64,000 nt of DNA from Phaseolus vulgaris. Its lineage: Eukaryota; Streptophyta; Magnoliopsida; Fabales; Fabaceae. Location: assembly GCF_000499845.2 (NCBI RefSeq), contig NC_023758.2, forward strand, positions 17,622,088-17,686,087, read 5' to 3'. Under the pieces are notes generated by a model that saw only the letters and a program-made list of their open reading frames with translations, ran no database searches and was not told where the DNA came from. This document shows positions 47,801-60,605 of the stretch, piece by piece; within the stretch, counting starts at the first letter, position 1; each line of letters begins with the position of its first letter. The translations under genes and the position numbers were made by a program.

Positions 47801-49020
47801 AACTATCACATCACTCACAAATTTCAATAAACAATCCTCACAAATCCACTCTACCATCCCTCAATCCAAACAACCTCACACATCCCTTCTAATCCTCTCT
47901 AATCCACTCCCTCTCCTCCCCACAAATCCCCACCCCAATCCAAATAGGGTCATAGAGAAAGGAGATTGACATTTATTCAACATTTGTCTCAATTAATAAA
48001 TAATGCAGGTAAGAAAAATGTTATATAACACAACAAATATTATTTTTATTTTATTTTTATATAGTTTTATTCATTCATTCATTTAACTTGACATTTGAAG
48101 GATCTAAGCAGGACCAAGTAACACACATGTCATTGAACTTGGTTAGTACACTTTTAGGCATAAGATGTCAATTTTCAAAAAATATTTTAAAAGACAAATG
48201 AAATATTTATAGGAAGAAAAACTTGGAGAGAAAAGATAATTAGTATTATTCATATGACAAATATTATTTCAGGAATGAGATTGTCATCTATTCGAATTTT
48301 AATATTAAACATAAATATATATAAATAATAAAAATAAAAAATACGAATAGAAAGACGCAAAAGCACCTGTATTTCCACTAGTTTTAATAAGAGTAGTAGT
48401 ATTCCTGCTAGTTTTAATAATAGTATTAGAGTGATTTTGTTAATTTTATCCATCAACTCATAATTTCTCCTTGACATTTACTACCTTAGAAACAAAATGC
48501 TAAATTTTATTGCCTACAAGAAAGTGTGCACAGGAAAGTTAGTTATGCAAATTTATTGTTTTAACATCATGTTGCAATTCCTCACATAAACGTTATGGAT
48601 TTTATCATAAAATATTACTTTGACGTTTTGGGAATATTTTTTATTATATTTAAATACTTTTAGTTTTACTATCGAATAACAATTGCGTATAAACTAACAA
48701 AGTTGAATAATTATTGTGAGGCGACATCATTATTGCGATGAAATGTTTAGAATCTTAAGATATTTTCGCAAGTAGTTTTTTTGAGTCAATGTATTGAATG
48801 CTTGAAAATCAACCTCAACTATTGAATTAATAAGCAACAAGTAATAAACAAAGGCACAAATGACAACGATTCATCTTAATTTGTTGTTTAAACTACGATT
48901 TTATAATGACTGGTTTTACGCAAACTCTGTGAAAATCTTCTTGTTACTACATCTTTTGTATTTTGTTTTTCTTAACTTTGGCTTATATATTCTGCCGTCT
49001 TAATTTACCAGTTACACAGT
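47801..49020. other. region downstream of SULTR-B, no gene seen
   Basis: Contains a C-rich strand segment at 47860-47945 (repeated AATCC.C) with no assigned identity. The 3' UTR and polyadenylation site of SULTR-B must lie just below 49021. Confidence 0.55.
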
Positions 49021-52000
49021 TTATCCATGAAAGGTTGACGATTGAGCCTTCATTGTTGATGAAAGTGAAGCTATAGCCTCCCCAACTGTCAAGAAAAGGC
49101 TATCTGCTTGTATGAAATCAGTAGCTTCATCAACTTTTTTCAGCTTCTCAATGACCTCGGCGAGAGGATTCACCAACACAAGCTGTCACAACGCAACTCA
49201 CATGAATTAGTTACCATTGATATTTGAAACATACACAAAGGTTTCTAAACTATGTTTATGTCAAAGTTAATGTTCTTGCCTCAACACTCTTCTTTTCCAA
49301 AGTTGCTTTCAACTCTTTGAAAAGTGAGATTCCGCTTGTATCAATGGCACTCACAGCTGGACATTTGAAAGTGATTAGTTTAACATGGCTTGTGGGATAA
49401 ATAGATAGATGAAGTATGATCATTTATAAGCTTGCATAGTTAGTGCACTTTATTAGCTCTTTTGGCTAGTTTAGATTGCTTTGTTAGGTCTTCATTTTCT
49501 TTGTTTAACAATCTAATAAGTAATAAATAACTTCTGTAAAATTTGGTGTAATTATAAAAGTGATTCCCAAACAATTATGAACCAAATTAATAAAGACTAT
49601 GTAATTCCTTCTTTGTTGTGTAAAGAGTAATGACATTACCTGACATTTCCAGTATTAAGAATCGAAGGCTAAATTGTTCTTTTATGTTGTCTTCCTCTTC
49701 TTCTATCCATCGTAATGTTCTAACATAACATGCCAATATTTTAGTCTAATACCAAAAACAGTATTTGTGTAACAAAATAAAACTTGTATAGAGTTTACCA
49801 AGCTCAAACTAACCTCTCATTGAGGTATGTGATGTTAGCAAAATTGATTGGAGCCTCAATACTCAAAATAAGAAAACCAGGTACTCTCACAGCTTCTTTA
49901 TACTGATGAAGATTTCTATATATCTCTGTTCCTGGAATCTTCCCCAACATTACTGTTTTCGGCCTTGTAATTTGCATCAGTATCTTGAAAGTTGATAACC
50001 CAACCTGATCAAGAACAATGCATCCTTTGTGAATAAAGAAACTACATTTTATTGTGCATGCATGGAAGGAAGGAATATGAAAAATGTTTGGTCTCATGGG
50101 GCAAGCACCACAAGAGGATTATGAGTAGCTGCAAGTGTGTGTAGGGAATAGATATTGATAATGTTAGCATCATTGGGAAAACTAAAGAGATAAATGAACT
50201 TACAGCAAGAGCAAGGCCTCCTTGGACAGAGATGAAAAGAACACCCATGAAAGCACTCAACATCACAAGGAAATCGAATTTGTCAATCTTCCAAATGTTA
50301 TAAGCAGCAGGGAGATCAATGAGGCCAATTACTGCAGTGACTATGATTGCACCTAACACAACATTAGGTGTGTATTGGAACAATGGCATCAGAAAAAGGA
50401 GTGTCACCATGACTGTCACAGACATCACTACATTTGACACAGCTGTTTTTGCACCTGCATTGTTGTTAACAGCTGACCGAGAGAAAGCACCTGAATTCAA
50501 TCATTTCAAAGGGCAAGTTTTATCCTTCGTTATAGTTTCTAAGACAACATTTTTCAAATGGCTTCTAGGTAGCAAACACAAACCTGTTGTAACATAACAG
50601 GAAGTGGAGGAACCAACCATATTCATAAACCCAATTGCCATCATTTCCTTGTTTCCATCCACTTTGTAGTTTTTTAAAGCTGCAAATGTTCTTCCTACTG
50701 CAATACCTTCCTGTTAAAGAAAGAAAAAACAAAACTAATCCATTGTATCAAATAAAAGACAAATTTCACAACGGGTGTTGCCAGAAAGTATGCTACTGAG
50801 ATTTTGGTTAACATTTTAGTTTGGATGTTTCACATATTACTCCAAGACTGAAATAAATTTGAAAAAAAAGGAAAAGAAAATATTAAACTTACAGTGAGAG
50901 ACAAAATGCCAGTAATAAGCCCTGTTTTCATAACAAGGCCTAAGTGAGTTCCATGAAAACACAACATATTCCATGAAGGAGGATTTATCCCTTGTTGCAA
51001 TTTGCCAATCTAGTAAGAACATCAACATTAAAATTGACAAAGTTTTGTACGTTAAAGTAATGATGATTTCATAAGAAAATTGTAAGAGTTGGGATTGAAA
51101 TAATACTCACCACACTGATGCCATGATTTTGAGCCTTAATTGCAAAAACTAGAAGGGTGGAAATGATGACACAAAAAAGGGGAGCCCCAGCTGACACCCA
51201 AAATAACTTTGGTCTTTTTATGCTCTGCATGTATTTTTATTACTCAATAATAATAATAATAATAATAATAAGTTAACAAATAGTAAAAAGTATTAAAGAA
51301 AAAGCTTATAACATTCTTTTTAGTGTTAAAGTGTGCAGGGTGATTATCATTTTGATCAATTGGATAGTTCATAAATAAATGTCTTTAACATGAATAAAAC
51401 AGAATTCTAGTTACATGGATTTGTAGAATTTGTAAAAAATAAACTCGTCCAAATTTCTAGTTTCTGTTGTTTTTATTTGTTGCTATAGTTTGACTGGTAA
51501 TCTTGCACTGTTATACACAGTCATGGATGATAATTCTTAGAAAAAATTTCTCACTGAAAAATTGAATATGGTATCATATGGATATTCATTTGTAAACTTT
51601 TATTTACAATGTGTTTTGGTTAAACTTTTAGAGAAAAAGTCGTTGAAAAAAAAATAATACTGATTTAAGATTGGTTTAATTAGATGCAGCATCAAATTCA
51701 AATCAACAAAATAGGACTTGATAAATTAACAACTGCTTTTAATATTATTATAACTAACAATATTATTATTTTAATATTTTTTATATAATTTAATTATAAA
51801 TATATCTTTTATTATATATATTTATTTTTAAACCATCACACAGGAGTTTTATTGTTTTTTATTACATAAAATTCAATTGTGAATGTTAATTTCAAAACTA
51901 AGAAAAAAATCAATACTTATTACTAATAAAGGAGCAAAACTATCTTATGAACTCGTTTCGAAGTGTACATTAAAAGCTATGACTATAATAATATTAAGCA

Positions 52001-55000
52001 TTCATTAAGTATAAGTTGAATTTAGTGTGGTTTAGGTTGGTTCAATTTTTACCATAAGAAAAAAAAAATACAAAGTTTCGGTTTGATCAATTTGACAATT
52101 TAAAATAAATTAGTTTGGTTTTGAACATTTCAGAAAAAATATTGATAAAAGTACAAGTATTTTATTAATTAAGTTGCTATTTATTAATATGCATTTAATA
52201 TGTTAATTTCAAATAAAAAAGTTAATGTTACACTTCAATTCCTAAAATTTGTCATTACAACTTACCAACTTAATTAATTTTGTCATTCTAAAATTAATGA
52301 TAAAAAAATCTTGTCATTATAAAATTGAAAAAAATCTTATTATTATTGTCTCATCAAATTTATAGTGTTATTATCAAGATATTCTTCAAGTTCGGTAATA
52401 AAAAAATATGGTTGGTGGATAATATATATTTTTTATTTTTTAATTAATAAAAATTTATTTATACAATAAAGTGTTTATTAAAAGAACATATAATAAATTG
52501 TGTTTTTAGAAGTGATGGTGATAAAATAAGTTATTTGGTCAATTTTAGTGTAGTTTCTCCACCAATTAATTAAAACATTGTTAGACTAACTTGCCTCCTT
52601 CTAATAAATTAAAATTCATGACTTGTCCTACAATTTGACATATTAACCCACTGAAAGAAGAAGAAAAATAATAAATAAATAAATAACTTTATTATTTTAT
52701 AAACTGATAAAAAAATAACAAATTTAATTAAAAACTTACATATATCAATAATTAATTCGGAGATGTAAGGTTAGTTTCGCAGTAAAAAGTGAAAATTTAG
52801 TTTTGAAAATATTAAATATTTTACAATACATAAAAAAAGCCTATTCTTAATATTTTATTTTTATTGGGTTCAATCATAATATAAAGACATAGACATAAAA
52901 TATTTTAACAACGTAATTATGACTATATTTGGTTTAATAAAAATAAGGGTTATATAAAGAAGGATTATCTTTATAACATGCAAGCATAATAATGTGTAGT
53001 ATAGTATCTTATCTTATTTTATGGAAGTGACATTGTTACATTTAGTAAAAATTTAACTTTTAAAAGTAAGAATTCAGATTTATATTGATGATATTTAATT
53101 GCTGATTTACACAATAATGGCATACACATATATCTATTCTTTATATAAAGTATGAACATCTAAAAATGACAACAATTAATTTTAGAATTATAAGTTGTAA
53201 TGATATTTTATCTTTTAATTAATAGTTATGTTTATTTTATGTGATAAATATGACTTACACCATGTACACACATATAAATAAAATGATAAAACACTTATAA
53301 TTTAATTATTAATTATGTTATTATATGATAAGTGATAATTATATTTTATCGGTCAAAGTATAATTTAGTTATTTTAGAAAAAAATCTTATAATTTTTTTC
53401 TGGGAACAAATCCAATAATCTAAACGCACACAAGTATAAAATAATTATTAAGTCGTTTAAATTTCAATTATTAGTTTTAAAAGTATATGATATATTTTAT
53501 TTAAATTATTTTTATTACTTATAATTTACATATATTTATTTAATTTTATTTATGTTAAATAGATTTAACATAATTCACTCTAAAATTAAAATAAAAAGGT
53601 TTTTCTTCATTAAAATAATATTGCAACACTCATACCCCTTATATTATTAGGGAATTGTTCCAGTAACGTATTGTATTATTAGGGGATTGCTTCGGTTAAC
53701 ATAAATTTGTTACATAAAGTATACACATTTAATATTCTTGTTGAAGAAAATTTCAAAAATAATGCACCTACAATGTGGTTTGAAGGAACTATATATATAA
53801 ATAATTTTAGGATGAAAATATGTAGTATATAGATATTTTGAGTATTAAATGCATTAAACATATATGTATACCTCATAATAAGTATAAGAGAGGGGTTCTA
53901 ATATAATTTGTTACATCATATTAAATATTTTTTTTAAAATTTTAAAACAGTTGAATACATTTATGTTTGTAAAAAGAATTAATAAAAAAATGACAGTGGG
54001 ATGAACTTTAAGAGTTGATCACTCCTATGACTGTGAGTGAAGTGTGTCAGTGCTTCCTGAGAGTCAAGTGTAAACCTGAGCCCAGACCATGTGTTTGACA
54101 ATTGGTGCATGTGAAACTATATTCTATATATATGATATACTATACTGTGTTAATGGACTTTGTCTTATTTCTTGTAAGTTAATGGCTTCTTTAGACTCGA
54201 AGTGATTGCGATAAATGTAGTAAGACAAAAAAAGTGGAAATTAAAAACAGAGAAAGAGAAAGAAATGATTGAGGAGAATAACATACAACGTGTCTTGCTA
54301 ATAGTAGTAGCACTAGAAAGCAAATCCCCGTCAGTATTGTTTGCCATGACCACTGCACAAAAACCACAAAAACAAAATCTGTGATAGTATAGAGGTAAAT
54401 TCATTGTAGCCTAAAGACAAGAACAGTTATTAGAATTGAAATTCTGTGTGCGCGCGTGTTTATGAGCAAAAGTTAAAGGGGAACCGACCTCATGAATACT
54501 GTGAAAAACAGAAGTCATCACAGGAATCAGGCCCATCTGATTAGTGAAATCTGTGATTCCAAGCAGACTCTTAAGCTGCTGCAGAGAGACAATAATAGCT
54601 GCTCCAGCCATAAACCCAATCAGAATGGCCTTAGACAGAAAATCAATTATAAAACCAAGCCTGCAACATTAATAACAATATCAGAATGATTCCCATACTT
54701 TTTCATATTTCAAAACATAAAATAAATGTGCATGATTTCATCTTACCTTAGGATTCCAAGTGAAGCTTGAAAGAGACCAGCAAAGAAAGTTGAAGAAAAC
54801 GCTAGTTGAAGAAACAGAACTGGGTCTGCTGTGGGAGACACTTCCTGTCTCAGCATCGATCCCATCACAAGAGAAGCAATAGACACAGGTCCTACAGCTA
54901 GGTCCCTTGAGCTTCCAAGAACAGCATAAACAAGCGGTGGAACAAAACTGGAATCTGAATTATATGCAAGACCAGTTACAACTCGTTAACATAAAACATC

Positions 55001-55593
55001 ATAAATCATCACAAACTATAGACTCCAATCAATATACTCACAAAGTCCCACAATTGGAGGAAGATTTGCAAGCTTGGCATAACTGATTCCCTGAATGACA
55101 ACACTCATGATTGAATAAGAGAAAAGTTAAGAATATGAGTGAATATTTTCATGATCATGCAGAGTAGCATAACCATGGTCTCCACTAAAAGAGGCATAGA
55201 GATAACAAATTCAAATAGGTATGTCTTCGGTCAAGTACAGTAACCATGATCTGTACTAAAAGACTAAAAGATGCAGAGAGAGAGAAGAAGTGGAGAAACC
55301 TGTGGGATGGCCAAGCTAGCAATAGTGAGGCCAGAAACAAGATCAGACTTGAAGAGTTTGAGGCTGTACTTAGGACCCCATTGAAGAATAGGGAAGAAAT
55401 ATTGAGCTCCAAGAGTGAGTTTTGTTTTGAGTGGTTGTCCCTTGAATTGGCGAAGAGGGTCATCAGGGAAAAAGGTTTCTTTGAGCCTGGCCTTGAGTTT
55501 GTGCAGGGTGGTCTTGTGGGGTGGTGGAACAACTTGGTGCACTTCCATGGCCATCTCTAGGCAATGAGAATGCTGTGTAGCATTAGGATCCAT
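49021..55593 (-). CDS. SULTR3;3: sulfate transporter 3;3 (SULTR-B), 13 exons, 647 aa
   Basis: Exons (minus): 55300-55593, 55042-55090, 54747-54954, 54489-54660, 54287-54352, 51111-51224, 50893-51009, 50584-50710, 50204-50490, 49814-50004, 49640-49719, 49280-49356, 49021-49182. The joined length is 1944 nt, in frame to TAA. The product closely follows Arabidopsis SULTR3;3: VHQVVPPPHKTTLHKLK and ETFFPDDPLRQFKGQP at the start; IPQGISYAKLANLPPIVGLY across exons 1-3; GSSRDLAVGPVSIASL intact; GAFSRSAVNNNAGAKTAVSN; a STAS domain (about 515-635) with SAIDTSG. The membrane domain spans about residues 95-470. Residues 1-15 (MDPNATQHSHCLEMA) precede the Met that aligns with the Arabidopsis start, so a 632-aa form from Met16 is equally likely. 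Intron 12 uses a GC donor (GAG|GCAAGA); all others are GT-AG. Expected role: sulfate uptake across the plastid envelope or an internal membrane (family knowledge). Confidence 0.95.
51225..54286 (-). other. large intron 5 of SULTR-B
   Basis: This 3062-bp A/T-rich intron has a (AAT)n microsatellite at 51245-51271. No transposon with clear ends was found. It is nearly twice the length of the matching SULTR-A intron (1637 bp). Confidence 0.85.
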
Positions 55594-55850
55594 TGCAAGA
55601 GAAGAGAAGAGAAGAGAAAAGAAGAGAGAAGTATATTGAATGTTATGTGGTATGGTATGAGCAATGATGGCTTTTATGTGACTCTCCCAGACCTACCCCA
55701 GTATTGAACACGTCTGAAAAACCGCTATAAAACAAGATGGCACCTATGTCAGCTAAAGTACAATAGGATAACAACAAATATGAGATGTAATTTCAGAAAC
55801 CAAAACGCGAGAAGGGATAGAGAAGCTGTGCTTGTATATACGGTTCAGCT
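55594..55850 (-). promoter_or_regulatory. 5' leader and putative promoter of SULTR-B
   Basis: In minus sense the start codon is preceded by a CT-rich microsatellite-like leader (CTTCTCTCTTCTTTTCTC type, 55596-55632), common in plant 5' UTRs. A TATATAC box lies near 55834-55842, about 245 bp upstream of the ATG. The transcription start is not known. Confidence 0.4.
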
Positions 55851-57255
55851 AATATACTACACACTCTTCTTGCAAATTTGGACACTTCTTCTTTTCAACC
55901 GCAAAATTCAGGTCCCACAATAGTATCTCTTCAATTCAATTCATGTTATGCTTAAGTTGATGACTCAAATCATCAATCACAACACATCATTCAACCCTCC
56001 TTCAACGTTACTCACATCACCAACATCATTAGCAAAATGATTTTGGCTCACAAGTTCATACCATCATCACGTACTTGTACTTTCATGACTTTACGTGGAA
56101 TCATTCTTTAGATTGAAATTTGGTTCAAACAATTGCCGTATTTAAGAAGGAATTTTCACTTCCTGTTTATTTACCAATACAAATTGAGCTATCAGTTTGG
56201 CCAAAAATTTTCATTACTTTGATCAATTCTGTTTTTCTTTTCCAAAGTATGTATTAAGACCAATCCCGTGTAAATATCTTTTATTCAGATAAACCATCAG
56301 ATAAATAATAAAAATATCTTTTCAATTTTTAGTTCTTTTTTTCTTCTGTATGTAGATAGGTATCTCTACCGAATACAAATCCAACCAGGACCACTTTGCA
56401 TGTATTACAGAAAAAATATATTTTTATAAGTTATTTTAATGACCAAAACTTTTGCATGTATTACAGAAAAAGTATTCTTTATAAGTTATTTTTTAATGAC
56501 CAAAATTTATGTACACGAATATTTTGGTGTGCACGTGTAAGTTTTCAAGTATATAATAACCCGAAATATACATATTTAGTAATTTAATTTGAATCCATTT
56601 TTAATTGTTTATTTGAATGTAGTTATATTGTAAAATAAAACATAAACTGTATATTTATATATGTGGAATGAAAGTAAGTGGATGTGATTTACTAAAACTA
56701 TTATGAAAATCTTTGTAACAAACAATTTCAAAAGTTTTAGTAAAAATTTTATTTCATTAAAATTAAGATAAATATGGCTATGAATAGGATATTGAGAGCT
56801 TAGTGAACCACTTTATTTAGGTTAAAAGATATAGTTTTAAATTATAAAGCAAATAAAAAAATATTTTTTTTAATAAATTAAAAAAATATTTTTTTTTCTC
56901 TTATTCTAAAATTTCATTTCTCTAAAGTTATAAATCTTTTACATTTTCTTTAAGATTTAAGATTGATGATTCATCTATGTCAACATGTAGATAATCATGA
57001 TCTTGCACAAAAAAAAATCATTTCTTTTTTCCTTCGCATTTAGAGGTTTCTCCCTCGATATGTCTTATCAGCTAAACAATAAGACATTTCTAATGATATG
57101 AAAAAATAAAGGTGTTAATTTTAAGTATTGAAGCTTTGGATATTTTCTTTTTTCTTTTTAGTTGGAAGCTTTAAGGTGTTGAAGTTTTTTTTTTTTTCTC
57201 AAAGCAAGTTACTTCTAAATAACGGAGCTAACTAGATATATGTAAGTATTTGGTT
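55851..57255. other. upstream intergenic, no gene seen
   Basis: A/T-rich sequence. A roughly 60-bp segment is directly repeated at 56396-56455 and 56456-56510 (TGTATTACAGAAAAA.TAT core). Confidence 0.6.
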
Positions 57256-57711
57256 GTTAATGTTGGGTATGAAGTCAAGACCAATTGGATTGGGTTGACA
57301 AGACACCATGTATATAGTTGAAGCGCAGGTGAACATTGTTTCGTGGCTTCAAGTGGGAGATTGTTGGGTATGACGCCATGACCAATTGGGTTGGGCTCAC
57401 TAGGCACCATGTTTAGTGGGTAAGCTTAATCATTGTGTCCCTTTTATAATCTCTATTTAAAGAGATCATTGTACTTGTAATTGGTGTGCAACAGGACAAA
57501 ATGAAAACCTAATAGTTGTCTGTGTGGATGTAGCTTGCAGTTGGCGACTGAACCACGTTAAATCTTGTGTCATTTATTTTTCTGCAGTTAATTCGTGATT
57601 GTGTGTGTTTCTTCCACGTGCGTTTTTTCCCATAAAGTGGCATCATAGCTTTGTTCGTTTACACACTAAAGATCCTATCAGCAGAAATTAATCAATGAGA
57701 CGTGAAAATTG

Positions 57712-57890
57712 CAGCTGCAGCAGCGTCCCAACGCTAGGGTTTCGCAGGGGCTGCAGTAGCATCCCGAAGTTAGGGTTTCGCAGAGGCACCAACAACATCC
57801 CAAAGCTAGGGTTCGCAGAGGCGGCAACAGCGTCCCGAAGCTAGGGTTTCACAGGGGCTGAAACAGCGTCCAAAGGCTTAAGGTTTCACG
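57712..57890 (+). repeat. about 40-bp repeats in the element leader
   Basis: Four to five units of the type GCGTCCCGAAGCTAGGGTTT followed by CGCAG(A/G)GGC(A/T)GCA. They lie between the PBS and gag. Confidence 0.8.
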
Positions 57891-58069
57891 GTAGTGCAAG
57901 GAGTAGCTCCCAGATATGTTTCACGACGGTGGTGGTGCGGAGCACCAGTGCAGTGGGGACTGCGATCAGGTCTGTTGGTGAGTGATTTTGGGTGGTGCAA
58001 AAAAAAAAAAAAAAAGATTGCCAATATCTGAAATTAGTTGTACCGAGTATCTCGTTTAGTCATTTGAGA

Positions 58070-58950
58070 TGGCAGAAGACGGGAGGTTCCGAATTGAAAA
58101 CTCAATGGTACAAATTTCAGTTGGTGGAAAATGCAAATTGAGGATTTGCTAGTTCAGTTACTAAGCACATCAATAAAACGAATTCGATCTTAGTTGGACT
58201 TATGTTAGTGGGCATTAAGTTCGATGATGAAGTTCAAGCTTTACTACTGCTATTATCTTTGCTTGACAGTTGGTCCGAAACGGTTACAGTAGTTACCAAT
58301 TCAGTGGGATCTGATGGATTTACTTTTGAGAAGATTCGTTATCTCGTTCTTGGCGAGGACATCAGAAGAAGGAGTTCTAGGGAATTATCTAGTGAATCGC
58401 TATATGTCATCAGAGGTAAGAAAAATATCAGAGATAGTGGGAGCAAGAACAAAAGAAGGAGTCAGTCAAAGACTCGAGATTGCTCAAGTGTAACATGTTG
58501 GAACTACAAGGAGGTGCGGCATTTCAGAAATCAATGCCCAAATGATAAATAAGTCAACATTGCAGAAGACTTCGTGGACGAGGACCTTTTAGTCTGTTGC
58601 GCGGATAGCAGTGTGGATTCCTGGATCATGGATTCTGAAGCATTGCATAATCTAGTTATTGGGGACTTTGGAAAGGTAATATTAGCGAACAACTCTCTTG
58701 ATGTTATGGGCATGGGTGACATAGTGTTGAAGACACCAGTTGGTTTATGGACTTTGAAGGATGTCAGAGTTGTTCCAAGCTTGACGAAAAGTTTGATTTC
58801 TGTTAGGCAGTTGGACGAACAGGGACATGAAGTGAAGTTCGGAAAGCAGCAGTGGAAGGTCGTCAAGGGAAATCTTGTCATGGTCCGCAGAAGAAAGAGA
58901 GGTTCGTTGTATATGGTCGGATTACCGTGTCTGAGAGAGTGACCATCCCA
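58070..58950 (+). pseudogene. copia gag and protease remnant of the short element
   Basis: A first frame (58202-58552) carries gag with SLLDSWSETVTVVTNS and FEKIRYLVLGEDIRR, and a zinc knuckle reading CWNYKEVRHFRNQC, in which the second Cys of CX2CX4HX4C is Tyr. After a TAA at 58550 a second frame (58574-58942) has WIMDSEALHNLV, the protease site with DSGA changed to DSEA. It then has ILANNSLDVMGMGDIVLKT and GSLYMVGL (the GAG-pre-integrase region). Upstream at 58070-58200 gag reads in other frames. Both catalytic and nucleic-acid binding motifs are altered, so it is probably inactive. Confidence 0.8.
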
Positions 58951-59334
58951 GTTCAGAAGATAAACAAAGTCCGGTTCACAGAATCTCGTGGGCAGAAGAG
59001 GGTTATCTTTACAAGAGAGAAACCCAGAGTCACAGGTCAGATTCAGGATGAACGAGCATGGAAAGGTTCGGGTAGACCAGTCAGAGGTACTTATGGTAGT
59101 GGGAGCACGGGTCGTGCTTCAGCAGAGGTTCCTAGACGACAGTGGGTTAGGAGAACCAGTATTCCAGCGGGTGAAACTTCTCTAGAAAATTTCTTGTTGA
59201 ATATGGAGAGTGTTTGTTTTCAGGTTGTTCTAGGATGCAGCAGTTCTTGTAAGTGGGACCCGGTAGGAATAGAGAATGGGTCAGTGACTGACGTGTTGAA
59301 ACTCAGGGTAGTTTTAACGAAGTCTTCAAAATGA
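58852..59334 (+). other. open frame of unknown meaning in the short element
   Basis: A 160-codon frame overlaps the end of the protease frame. Its product is Arg- and Gly-rich with no recognised domain. It may be compressed remnants of pol. Confidence 0.3.
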
Positions 59335-59811
59335 TTAAGAAGGTTGGTGGAAACTAGAGGTGGAACATTGAGTTCCGTCGACAGATTACAGAAGTACATG
59401 TACACAGTTGAAGCGCAGGTGAACATTGTTCCGTGAATTCAAGTGGGAGATTGTTGGGTATGAAGTCAAGACCAATTGGGTTGGGTTGACAAGACACCAT
59501 GTACACAGTTGAAGCACAAGTGAACATTGTTCCGTGGCTTCAAGTGGGAGATTGTTGGGTATGAAGCCATGACCAATTGGGTTGTTTAGTGGGTGGGCTT
59601 AATCATTGTGTCCCTTTTATACTCTCTATTTAAAGAGATGATTGTACTTGTAATTGGTGTGCAACAGGACAAAATGAAAACCTAATAGTTGTCCATGTGG
59701 ATGTAGGTTGCAGTTGGCGACCGAACCACGTTAAATCCTGTGTTGTTTATTTTCTGCAGTTGATTCGTGATTATGTGTGTTGCTTCCGCGTGCGTTTTTT
59801 CCATCAGTTAA

Positions 59812-60597
59812 CAATATTGGAAATTATAGATAAATGAGAATATGATTCAGTTTCTTTTAAGGGTTGTAGGTATTGTTTCCAATTAGTTGAAGTTCTCGAA
59901 TGTAACTTTTAATTTTGATTAGCCAAATTGAGAATGAATGGTTGTTTTGATTATGTTATGTATAGTAGTATAAAAATATATTAGAAATTGTGTAGAATGC
60001 TTGTAGTTAAATTTTGTACTTTAGGAACATTCTTGTACTACTATAATAAACATGGTTTTCTATGATTATGGCCTAAATGTTGATTAGCGGTTATAGTAAC
60101 ATTCAAGTGGTGATACTTCATTAAGCATTATTGTTCAAATGTCCCATTAATCGTTCATATGATAGAAATCTTCACTCAAGTCATAACTTTAATATTGAGT
60201 GAGAGAGATTTCAAAAAAATTATCTCTCCTTTAAAACTTTCATCGTTCAAGCAATGATTGGTTGCTCAAATGATAAAGAGTCTAAGATTTGAGGTGGATT
60301 TTAGTAGTCAGTGACTTAATGTACAAAGCCACGTCGCTTGAGCAATGGCATTACACTTGAGCAACGATAATCAATGTTGATTCTCTCTCCTATAAAGTTG
60401 TTATTGATTGAGTGACCCAAGTTCGCTCAAACGGTGCATTCACAACTTGAATGAGGGGTATTCCCCTATTTACTAAAGACAAATTATTAAGTGCATGTTT
60501 TAGAGGGCAAAGAGTGTTATATTATAATTTGTTATGTATGTATATGGAATTTTTGAATTGATGTGTATGAATTGAGATATGATGAATGGATATATGA
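59812..60597. repeat. unassigned repeat with CTCAAG/TTGAGC motifs
   Basis: At 60115-60460 short motifs such as GCTCAA, TTGAGCAA, CTCTCTCCT recur in both orientations. Similar wording reappears at 63480-63780, so both may be pieces of one repeat family. No gene seen. Confidence 0.4.
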
Positions 60598-60605
60598 GAT
60601 GAGAT

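Larger units (their letters stand above)
57261..59806 (+). mobile_element. short copia-derived element, gag/protease only, TSD GTTAA
   Basis: The 2546-bp element is flanked by GTTAA at 57256-57260 and 59807-59811. The 5' LTR runs 57261 to about 57635, and the 3' LTR is 59452-59806 (TGTTGGG...CCATCA). A PBS-like TGGCATCATAGC lies at 57638-57649 and a PPT AAGTGGGAGAT at about 59441-59451. Both LTRs start with a 101-bp unit that is followed by a second LTR-like start (57362 and 59553). That unit contains a copy of the PPT and of internal 3' sequence. No reverse transcriptase or integrase is present, so it must depend on another element. The solo LTR at 7776-7942 is a relative. Confidence 0.9.

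Noticed and set aside
46317..47955. Possible MITE bounded by GTTTGGATCAGGG and CAATCCAAATAGGG
   Set aside because: The inverted match is short, the interior is low complexity, and no target duplication was found.
50319..50597. 92-codon plus-strand frame
   Set aside because: Antisense shadow of SULTR-B exon 9.
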